From Albimonas sp963816545 (GTDB lineage: Bacteria > Pseudomonadota > Alphaproteobacteria > Rhodobacterales > Rhodobacteraceae), in NCBI GenBank assembly GCA_963816545.1, contig CAWFLE010000007.1, forward strand, positions 372,001-436,000: a stretch of DNA of 64,000 nt, in the 5' to 3' direction. A model generated the notes under the pieces. That model made no database searches. It saw only the letters and a list, made by a program, of their open reading frames with translations, and was not told where the DNA came from. A program made the translations under genes and the position numbers. Within the stretch, counting starts at the first letter, position 1, and each line of letters starts with the position of its first letter. Positions 57,140 to 64,000 of the stretch are shown here, one piece after another.

Positions 57140-58414
57140 ATGAGCGCCATCGTCGACATCGCCGGACGCGAGATCCTGGACAGCCGCGGCAACCCCACCG
57201 TGGAGGTGGACGTGACGCTGGAGGACGGATCCTTCGGGCGGGCGGCGGTCCCGTCGGGCGCCTCCACCGGCGCGCATGAGGCGGTGGAGCTGCGCGACGG
57301 CGGCGCGCGCTACAAGGGCAAGGGCGTCACCCGCGCCGTGGAGGCCGTGAACGGCGAGATCTTCGAGGCGCTGGCCGGGGTGGACGCGACCGAGCAGATC
57401 GCCATCGACCGCGCGATGATCGAGCTGGACGGGACCGAGAACAAGTCGCGCCTCGGGGCCAACGCGATCCTCGGCGTCTCGCTGGCCGTGGCGAAGGCGG
57501 CGGCCGAGAGCGTGGGCCTCCCGCTTTATCGTTACGTCGGAGGGACTTCGGCGCGGATGCTGCCGGTTCCGATGATGAACATCGTCAACGGGGGCGCGCA
57601 TGCGGACAACCCCATCGACGTGCAGGAATTCATGATCATGCCCACCGGCGCCTCGAACATCCGCGAGGCGGTGCGCATGGGCTCGGAGGTCTTCCACACG
57701 CTGAAGGCGGAGTTGAAGGCCGCCGGGCACAACACCAATGTGGGCGACGAAGGGGGCTTCGCGCCCAATCTTCAGTCGACGCGCGAGGCGCTCGACTACA
57801 TCATGGCCGCCATCGAGAAGGCGGGCTTCAAGCCGGGCGACGACATGCACCTCGCGCTCGACGCCGCCTCGACCGAGTTCTTCGACAACGGCAAGTACGA
57901 CCTCGCCGGCGAGAATGCGGTGCTGAGCTCGGAGCAGATGGCGGAGTACCTGGCTGATCTCGTGGACGCCTACCCGATCATCTCCATCGAAGACGGGATG
58001 GCGGAGGACGACTGGGACGGCTGGGTGGCGCTGACCGAGCGGGTCGGGGCGAAGTGCCAGCTGGTGGGGGATGACCTCTTCGTCACCAACTCGCGCCGCT
58101 TGGCGACGGGCATCGAGAAGGGCGCCGCCAATTCGATCCTGGTGAAGGTCAACCAGATCGGCTCGCTGACCGAGACCATCGAGGCGGTCGAGATGGCGCA
58201 TCGGGCGCGCTACACCTCGGTCATGTCCCACCGCTCCGGCGAGACGGAGGACGCCACCATCGCCGACCTCGCGGTCGCGCTGAACTGCGGGCAGATCAAG
58301 ACCGGCTCGCTCGCGCGGTCGGACCGGCTCGCGAAGTACAACCAGCTCATCCGCATCGAGGAGGAGCTGGGCGAGGCCGCCGACTACGCCGGCCGCGCGG
58401 TCCTGCGCGGCTGA
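57140..58414 (+). CDS. eno: Enolase
   Basis: Interconverts 2-phosphoglycerate and phosphoenolpyruvate. The 424-residue protein starts MSAIVDIAGREILDSRGNPT. SGASTGAHEAVELRDG is the mobile loop, GDEGGFAPNL gives a catalytic Glu, and the metal and base residues lie in SIEDGMAEDDWDGW and LVGDDLFVTN. The signature VKVNQIGSLTETI and MSHRSGETED complete it. GAAGGAG precedes the ATG. A housekeeping gene immediately upstream of ftsB, the usual alphaproteobacterial order. Confidence 0.97.
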   Translation: MSAIVDIAGREILDSRGNPTVEVDVTLEDGSFGRAAVPSGASTGAHEAVELRDGGARYKGKGVTRAVEAVNGEIFEALAGVDATEQIAIDRAMIELDGTENKSRLGANAILGVSLAVAKAAAESVGLPLYRYVGGTSARMLPVPMMNIVNGGAHADNPIDVQEFMIMPTGASNIREAVRMGSEVFHTLKAELKAAGHNTNVGDEGGFAPNLQSTREALDYIMAAIEKAGFKPGDDMHLALDAASTEFFDNGKYDLAGENAVLSSEQMAEYLADLVDAYPIISIEDGMAEDDWDGWVALTERVGAKCQLVGDDLFVTNSRRLATGIEKGAANSILVKVNQIGSLTETIEAVEMAHRARYTSVMSHRSGETEDATIADLAVALNCGQIKTGSLARSDRLAKYNQLIRIEEELGEAADYAGRAVLRG

Positions 58415-58630
58415 GGCGAGCGCTCGCCGGGGCGGCATGAGCCCCGGCCTGCAACCGGTTGAAAATCCAGCGGAACGTCTGGACCCCTGCTCCGGGCGGA
58501 CTCGTCATCGGACGATCGGGTGGAGCGCGTCTCCGCCCTTTCTTTTTCCGCCGCATTCGTCGACAATGTCCGTCAACGGCGCGGACACTGCGCCGACCCG
58601 AGGCGAACGAGCGGTTCAGGGATATATGCG

Positions 58631-58933
58631 ATGAGCGAGAGCGGCGGCGCCCGGCGGGCCTTCGCGGCCGGCTTCGGCTTCTTAGTGGTGGGCGCGACCT
58701 GCTTCTTCGGCTACGCCGCCCTCCAGGGCGACACGGGCCTGGTGGAGCAGGTGCGCCTCAGCCGGGAGAAGACGGAGCTTCAGGCCCAGCTCGACGCCCT
58801 CCAGGCCGAGCGGGAGGGGATGGAGAACCTCACGCGGCGCCTGTCGGAGCGGTATCTGGACCTCGACCTGCTGGACGAGCGCGCCCGCGCCGTCCTTGGC
58901 TACGCGCGCGCGGACGAGATCGTGATCCGCTGA
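58631..58933 (+). CDS. ftsB: Septum formation initiator FtsB/DivIC-like
   Basis: A 100-residue bitopic protein: short cytoplasmic part (SESGGARRAFAAG), one membrane helix (FGFLVVGATCFFGYAAL), then a coiled coil (LSREKTELQAQLDALQAERE) and a small periplasmic end. This is the FtsB layout for divisome assembly with FtsL and FtsQ. The ATG at 58631 is chosen; the longer frame to 58520 lacks a plausible N terminus. It lies between eno and pdhA, as in many alphaproteobacteria. Confidence 0.88.
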   Translation: MSESGGARRAFAAGFGFLVVGATCFFGYAALQGDTGLVEQVRLSREKTELQAQLDALQAEREGMENLTRRLSERYLDLDLLDERARAVLGYARADEIVIR

Positions 58934-59094
58934 GGACGCGCCCCCTCCATTTCGCGATGGAACGCATCGGCTTGACGGGCACGATCCTTCCGCGTTTGGC
59001 CCCGAACCCGCAACGCCGTTGCTGACGGAAATGCGTGCCTTCGGCGGATTCCCGCACTAAGACTCTCGGAACGACCGGACAGGGAGGACGAGCC

Positions 59095-60078
59095 ATGGCC
59101 GCCACGCGGCGCAAGAAGCCGAACGCGTCCAAGGAGGAGCTTCTCCAGTACTACGGGGACATGCTCCTGATCCGCCGGTTCGAGGAGAAGGCCGGCCAAC
59201 TCTACGGCATGGGCCTGATCGGCGGGTTCTGCCACCTCTATATCGGCCAGGAGGCCGTGGTCGTCGGCGCCGAGGCGGCGGCGAAGGAGGGAGACCAGCG
59301 CGTCACCACCTATCGCGACCACGGCCACATGCTCGCCTGCGGGATGGACCCGGACGGCGTGATGGCGGAGCTGACGGGGCGGGAGGCCGGCTATTCCAGG
59401 GGGAAAGGCGGCTCCATGCACATGTTCTCGAAGGAGAAGCGGTTCTACGGCGGGCACGGCATCGTCGGCGCCAACGTGCCGCTGGGCGCGGGCCTCGCCT
59501 TCGCCAATCGCTACCGCGAGAACGACAACGTCAGCTGGACCTATTTCGGCGACGGCGCCGCCAACCAGGGCCAGGTGTACGAGACCTTCAACATGGCCTC
59601 GCTCTGGAAGCTGCCCGCGATCTTCATCATCGAGAACAACCAGTACGCGATGGGCACCTCGCTCAAGCGCGCCTCCTCCACCCCCGCCCTCTACACCCGC
59701 GGCGAGGCCTTCGGCATCCCTGGCGAGGCGGTGGACGGCATGGACGTGCTGGCGGTGCGGGAGGCCTGCGTGAAGGCCGCCGAGCATGCGCGCACGGAAG
59801 GACCCTACATCCTCGAGATGAACACCTACCGCTATCGCGGCCACTCCATGTCGGACCCGGCCAAGTACCGCACGCGCGAAGAGGTCCAGAAGATGCGCGA
59901 GACGCGCGACCCGATCGAGCATGTGCGCGAGCTTCTGACCATGAACGGCCTCGCGGAAGAGGACGAGCTGAAGGAGGTCGACAAGGCGGTCCGCGCGCGG
60001 ATCAACAAGTCCGCCGACTTCGCCCAGAAAAGCCCGGAGCCGGACGAGTCCGAGCTCTGGACCGACGTCTACGCCTGA
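59095..60078 (+). CDS. pdhA: Pyruvate dehydrogenase E1 component, alpha subunit
   Basis: TPP-dependent subunit of the pyruvate dehydrogenase complex. The 327-residue protein has the TPP motif from GDG (152-154) to NN (181-182): FGDGAANQGQVYETFNMASL. RGKGGSMHMF and the phosphorylation-loop-like YRGHSMSDPAKYR are present. The ATG at 59095 follows AGGGAGGA. pdhB begins 8 bp after the stop. Confidence 0.96.
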   Translation: MAATRRKKPNASKEELLQYYGDMLLIRRFEEKAGQLYGMGLIGGFCHLYIGQEAVVVGAEAAAKEGDQRVTTYRDHGHMLACGMDPDGVMAELTGREAGYSRGKGGSMHMFSKEKRFYGGHGIVGANVPLGAGLAFANRYRENDNVSWTYFGDGAANQGQVYETFNMASLWKLPAIFIIENNQYAMGTSLKRASSTPALYTRGEAFGIPGEAVDGMDVLAVREACVKAAEHARTEGPYILEMNTYRYRGHSMSDPAKYRTREEVQKMRETRDPIEHVRELLTMNGLAEEDELKEVDKAVRARINKSADFAQKSPEPDESELWTDVYA

Positions 60079-60086
60079 GGGGGACC

Positions 60087-61497
60087 ATGTCGATCCAGAT
60101 CCTGATGCCGGCCCTGTCTCCGACCATGGAGGAGGGGACGCTCGCGAAGTGGAACGTCAAGGAGGGGGACAAGGTCTCCTCCGGCGACGTGATCGCGGAG
60201 ATCGAGACGGACAAGGCCACGATGGAGTTCGAGGCCGTCGACGAAGGCACGGTGGGCAAGATCCTGATCCAGGAGGGCACGGAGGGCGTGAAGGTCAACA
60301 CGCCCATCGCCGTGCTGCTGGAGGAAGGGGAGGACGCCTCCGACGCCGAGCCCGAAGCCCCGAAGGAGGCGCCGGAGGCCGAGGAGAAGCCCAGGGCCCC
60401 GCGCAAGCGCAAGGAGGCGGACGAGGACGCCCTGCCCCACGAGACCGTCCCCGCCGCCTCCTCTCCGGGCGCGCCGATGGCGGAGCTGGCGCTTGACTGG
60501 CCCGAAGACGTGGAGATGAAGAAGCAGACGGTCCGCGAGGCGCTCCGCGACGCGATGGCCGAGGAGATGCGCCGCGACGGCGACGTCTTCGTGATGGGCG
60601 AGGAGGTGGCCGAGTACCAAGGCGCCTACAAGATCACGCAAGGGTTGCTGGACGAATTCGGCGGCAAGCGCGTGATCGACACCCCGATCACCGAGCACGG
60701 CTTCGCCGGCCTCGGCGTCGGCGCCGCCTTCGCGGGCCTTCGGCCGATCGTGGAGTTCATGACCTTCAACTTCGCCATGCAGGCGATCGACCAGATCATC
60801 AACTCGGCCGCCAAGACCCTCTACATGTCCGGCGGGCAGATGGGCTGCCCCATCGTGTTCCGCGGCCCCAACGGCGCGGCGGCCCGCGTGGGCGCCCAGC
60901 ATTCGCAGGACTACGCCGCCTGGTACTCGCAGATCCCCGGCCTGAAGGTGGTGCAACCCTACTCCGCCGCCGACGCCAAGGGCCTGCTGAAATCCGCGAT
61001 CCGCGACCCCAACCCGGTGGTGTTCCTGGAGAACGAGATCCTCTACGGCCGGTCCTTCGACGTGCCGCAGATGGATGACCTCACGGTCCCCATCGGCAAG
61101 GCGCGCATCTGGCGCAAAGGGTCCGACGTCACCCTCGTCAGCTTCGGCATCGGCATGACCTACGCGCTGGAGGCCGCCGAGGCCCTGGCGCAGGAGGGGA
61201 TCGAGGCCGAGGTGATCGACCTGCGCTCCCTCCGCCCGATGGACACCGCCACGGTCGTCGAGTTCGGTCAAGAAGACCAACCGCTGCGTGACCGTGGAGG
61301 AAGGCTGGCCGGTCTGCTCCATCGGCTCGCATATCGCCGCCACGCTGATGCGCGAGGCGTTCGACTGGCTGGACGCGCCGGTGCTGAGCTGCACGGGCAA
61401 GGACGTGCCGATGCCCTATGCGGCCAATCTCGAGAAGCTGGCGCTCGTGACCGCCAAGGAAGTGATCGAGGCGGCGAAAGCCGTCTGCTATCGCTGA
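60087..61497 (+). CDS. pdhB: Pyruvate dehydrogenase E1 component, beta subunit with lipoyl domain (frameshifted)
   Basis: Residues 1-80 are a lipoyl domain with the lipoate Lys at K43 (EIETDKATMEFEA), followed by an Ala/Pro/Glu linker and the E1-beta domain (VREALRDAMAEEMRRDGDVF, TPITEHGFAGLGVGAAFAGL). The fusion is a known alphaproteobacterial feature. Near 61261-61264 one extra T shifts the frame; the right continuation is SVKKTNRCVTVEEGWPVCSI to the stop at 61497. The corrected protein is about 469 residues. A damaged pdhB would be a serious defect, so a sequence error is likely. Confidence 0.93.
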
Positions 61498-61509
61498 AGG
61501 GGGCCCCAG

Positions 61510-62823
61510 ATGCCGATCCAGATCCTGATGCCCGCCCTCTCCCCGACGATGGAGGAGGGCGCCCTCTCCCGGTGGATGGTGAAGGAGGGGGATGCGGTCT
61601 CCGCCGGCGACGTGATCGCCGAGATCGAGACCGACAAGGCCACCATGGAATTCGAGGCCGTCGACGAAGGCGTGATCGGCAAGATCCTCGTGCAGGAGGG
61701 GACCGAGGGCGTGAAGGTCAACACGCCCATCGCCGTGCTGCTGGAGGAGGGGGAGGACGCCTCCGACGCCGAGGCCGCTCCGGCCCCCGCCGCCCCCGAG
61801 GAGGCGGAGAAGGCTCCCGCCGCTCCGAAGGAGACGGAGCGCGACAAGGCCGCCGACACCCCGAAGGACGCGCCCCCGCCGAAGAAGTCCGCCGAGGCGC
61901 CCGCGTCGGGCGACCGGATCTTCGCCTCCCCGCTCGCGCGCCGGATCGCGCGGGAGAGGGGCCTGGACCTCGCCGATCTCGAAGGGTCGGGCCCGCGCGG
62001 TCGGATCGTGAAGGCGGATGTCGAGGGCGCCGAGCCCAGGAAGGCGGACGCGCCGAAATCCCCGGAGACCGCCGAGCCCGTCCAGAAGCCGTCGATGGGC
62101 GCCGACGCCGTGATGAAGATGTACGAGGGCGTGGACTACGAGGAGGTCCAGCTCGACGGCATGCGCCGCACGGTCGCCAGGCGCCTGACCGAGGCGAAGC
62201 GCGACATCCCGCATTTCTACCTGCGCCGGGACGTGATCCTCGACCCGCTGCTGGACTTCCGCAAGACGCTCAACGAGGCGCTCGCCCCCCGCGGGGTGAA
62301 GCTCTCGGTGAACGACTTCATCGTGAAGGCCTCCGCCGTGGCGCTGCAGGAGGTCCCCGACTGCAACGCCGTCTGGGCGGGCGACCGGATCCTGCGGTTC
62401 AAGGCCTCGGACGTGGCGGTCGCCGTGGCGGTGGAGGGCGGCCTGTTCACGCCGGTGATCCGCAACGCCGAGGCGAAAAGCCTGTCCGCCCTCTCCGCCG
62501 AGATGAAGTCGCTGGCGGAGAAGGCCCGCACGAGGCGCCTCCAGCCTCGCGAATACCTGGGGGGGAGCTTCGCGATCTCCAACCTCGGCATGTACGGCAT
62601 CGACAATTTCGACGCGGTGATCAATCCGCCGCACGGGTCGATCCTCGCGGTCGGCGCGGGGGTCAGACGCCCGGTGGTCGGGGCCGACGATCAGGTGGAG
62701 GTCGCGACGGTCATGTCCTGTACGCTCTCGGTCGACCATCGCGTGATCGACGGCGCGCTGGGCGCGCGCTTCCTGGAGGCGTTGAAGTCCTGCCTCGAAA
62801 ATCCGATGGCGCTGCTGGCCTGA
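61510..62823 (+). CDS. pdhC: Dihydrolipoyllysine acetyltransferase (PDH E2)
   Basis: Core of the pyruvate dehydrogenase complex. The 437-residue protein has one lipoyl domain (K43 in EIETDKATMEFEA), a Pro/Ala linker, the E1/E3-binding domain (ASPLARRIARERGLDLADLE) and the catalytic domain with DHRVIDG near the C terminus and the Ser/Thr loop before it. The lipoyl domain is almost the same as that of pdhB, also at DNA level. Begins 12 bp after pdhB. The lpd (E3) gene is not in the window. Confidence 0.97.
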   Translation: MPIQILMPALSPTMEEGALSRWMVKEGDAVSAGDVIAEIETDKATMEFEAVDEGVIGKILVQEGTEGVKVNTPIAVLLEEGEDASDAEAAPAPAAPEEAEKAPAAPKETERDKAADTPKDAPPPKKSAEAPASGDRIFASPLARRIARERGLDLADLEGSGPRGRIVKADVEGAEPRKADAPKSPETAEPVQKPSMGADAVMKMYEGVDYEEVQLDGMRRTVARRLTEAKRDIPHFYLRRDVILDPLLDFRKTLNEALAPRGVKLSVNDFIVKASAVALQEVPDCNAVWAGDRILRFKASDVAVAVAVEGGLFTPVIRNAEAKSLSALSAEMKSLAEKARTRRLQPREYLGGSFAISNLGMYGIDNFDAVINPPHGSILAVGAGVRRPVVGADDQVEVATVMSCTLSVDHRVIDGALGARFLEALKSCLENPMALLA

Positions 62824-62999
62824 CGCCCCTCGCGGGGGTAAGTCCTTGGTTCGCAACGGCTTCCGGGCCCGCGCGCCCCGCCCGCACGCAGGCTTGAAGA
62901 CCTGCGCGCCCGGAGGCGCCGCCGCGGCTTGACAGCCGGAGGGGAGAGACATCTTTCTGTGGGCGGCGCAACCGACGCCGGTTGGTCAGGGGAGACGTC

Positions 63000-63800
63000 G
63001 TGACGTACGCTCGCAATGATCCGATGGTGAGCCGGGTCGATCCCGCCTGGGAGCGTATCCGCTCGGAAGCCGAGGAGATGGCGGCGGCGGAGCCCGCGGT
63101 CCGGCGCATGGCCCACGCCGTTCTGGAGCACGCCACGTTCGAGGAGGCCCTGAGCCAGAGGCTCTCCGAGAAGCTGTCGAGCGGCGACATCGCCTCGGAG
63201 ACGCTCAGGGAGGTGTTCGACGACGCCTACGCCCGCGATCCCGCCATCGCCGCCGCCGCGAGGGCGGACCTCGCCGCGGTGCACGAGCGCGATCCGGCCT
63301 GCAGCCGCTACATCGAGCCTCTGCTGTTCTTCAAGGGCTTCCTCGCCATCCAGTCCTACCGGCTGGCCCACTGGCTGTTCCGCAACGATCAGGTCAACCT
63401 GGCCCTGCTGATCCAGAGCCGCTCGTCGGAGCGGTTCGGCGTGGACATCCATCCCAACGCCGTCGTCGGGTCCGGGCTGATGATCGACCACGCCCATTCC
63501 ATCGTGGTCGGCGAGACCTCGGTGATCGGCGACAACTGTTCGATCCTGCATTCCGTGACCCTGGGCGGAACGGGCAAGGCCGGCGGGGACCGTCACCCCA
63601 AGATCGGGCATTGCGTGCTGCTGGGCGCCGGCGCGACCGTGCTCGGCAACATCTCCATCGGCCATTGCAGCCGGGTCGCGGCGGGGTCCGTGGTGCTGAG
63701 CGACGTGCCGCCCGGCAAGACGGTCGCGGGCGTCCCCGCCAGGATCGTCGGCGACGCGGGGGCCGAACAGCCCTCGATCGACATGAGCCACATCCTCTAG
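63000..63800 (+). CDS. cysE: Serine O-acetyltransferase
   Basis: First step of cysteine synthesis. GTG at 63000, behind AGGGGAG, gives 266 residues; an earlier TTG at 62982 is less likely. The N-terminal helical domain (DPAWERIRSEAEEMAAAEPA) is followed by the left-handed beta helix (NAVVGSGLMIDHAHSIVVGE, HSVTLGGTGKAGGDRHPKIG) with the catalytic His in HAHS and the loop GGTGKAGGDRHP. The C-terminal tail ends in Ile-Leu (SHIL), fitting interaction with cysteine synthase CysK. Confidence 0.95.
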   Translation: MTYARNDPMVSRVDPAWERIRSEAEEMAAAEPAVRRMAHAVLEHATFEEALSQRLSEKLSSGDIASETLREVFDDAYARDPAIAAAARADLAAVHERDPACSRYIEPLLFFKGFLAIQSYRLAHWLFRNDQVNLALLIQSRSSERFGVDIHPNAVVGSGLMIDHAHSIVVGETSVIGDNCSILHSVTLGGTGKAGGDRHPKIGHCVLLGAGATVLGNISIGHCSRVAAGSVVLSDVPPGKTVAGVPARIVGDAGAEQPSIDMSHIL

Positions 63801-63813
63801 CCGCCCGGGGGCG

Positions 63814-64000
63814 TCAGCGGATCCGGGCCCCGCTCCTCCGAACCCGCGGCGGCGCCCCGGCAGGCCCCCCCTCCGCCACGTTCGGCCTGATCCTCAAAGC
63901 GCGCAGGGCGTTGAGGATGACGGCGACGTCGATGGCCTCCTGAAGCAGCGCCCTTCCACCGGCGTCAGCCGCCCCGCCGCCGCCCCCATCCGCAGGACCG
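63814..64000 (-). CDS. Metal-transporting P-type ATPase, C-terminal end (partial)
   Basis: Reading from the window edge, the frame gives LTPVEG, and after a one-base slip near 63945 ALLQEAIDVAVILNALRALR, the conserved last membrane segment of heavy-metal P1B-type ATPases. A non-conserved tail ends at the stop 63814-63816. Only about 60 residues are in the window, so the metal cannot be inferred. Confidence 0.55.
   Translation of the reverse strand, partial: GPADGGGGGAADAGGRALLQEAIDVAVILNALRALRIRPNVAEGGPAGAPPRVRRSGARIR

Noticed and set aside
1..64000. CRISPR array
   Set aside because: No regularly spaced identical repeats with unique spacers were seen; the 57-bp repeats are dispersed over 40 kb.

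Overview
This is 64 kb of very GC-rich DNA from an alphaproteobacterium, most likely Rhodobacterales (Paracoccaceae/Roseobacteraceae-like). The pointers are the pdhA-pdhB-pdhC order with a lipoyl domain on PdhB, the ftsB-pdhA linkage, a split riboflavin operon ending in nusB, an mlaEFD-lipoprotein operon, and surface proteins ending in the VPLPA-type sorting tail (VPLPA run, hydrophobic helix, Arg cluster). No tRNA, rRNA or CRISPR array was found. All assignments were made by eye.

Left part (1-16.9 kb). On the minus strand: the start of a LolC/LolE permease, proS, ppx, ppk, a DnaA-like Hda ATPase, an AI-2E/PerM permease, a VPLPA-tailed secreted protein and NAD kinase. On the plus strand: a DUF3429-like membrane protein, glyA, a DUF378 membrane protein, nrdR, ribD, a hypothetical protein and ribE. 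A serine hydrolase of the beta-lactamase fold lies convergent to ribE.

Middle part (17.2-36.5 kb). ribB (with a degenerate RibA-like half), ribH and nusB are followed by a dipeptide/oligopeptide ABC operon (Tat substrate-binding protein, two permeases, one fused double ATPase). Next comes a divergent oxidative cluster: a zinc alcohol dehydrogenase and an SDR on one side, and an SDR, a Baeyer-Villiger-type monooxygenase and an alpha/beta hydrolase on the other. These could act in sequence on an alcohol or ketone. An mla-type lipid transport operon (mlaE, mlaF, a very long MCE protein, a lipoprotein) follows on the minus strand.

Accessory island (about 36.5-48.6 kb). This holds two nearly identical 1.4-kb IS256-type elements, a pair of dead 1.1-kb IS256-like elements in inverted orientation, an IS5-type transposase interrupted by one of the 1.4-kb elements, and fragments of a DNA methylase, a PemK/MazF-like toxin and a CIA30-domain gene. 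An intact acetoacetyl-CoA synthetase gene sits inside it.

Right part (48.6-64 kb). A GNAT acetyltransferase with a small membrane protein, a second VPLPA-tailed protein, a VWA/CoxE-like protein, a PEP-CTERM-type SGNH esterase, an M48 peptidase, a PIN protein, an RlmI-like methyltransferase, mazG, a Fur-family regulator, enolase, ftsB, pdhA-pdhB-pdhC, cysE and the last residues of a P-type ATPase.

Three things stand out. Many conserved genes (proS, ppx, hda, the dipeptide SBP, mlaD, pdhB and others) carry one-base frameshifts, often in or next to G/C runs. That pattern suggests consensus errors more than real gene death. A 57-bp palindromic repeat occurs five times in intergenic DNA at nearly fixed length. 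A 73-nt segment upstream of mazG can fold into a four-way junction.
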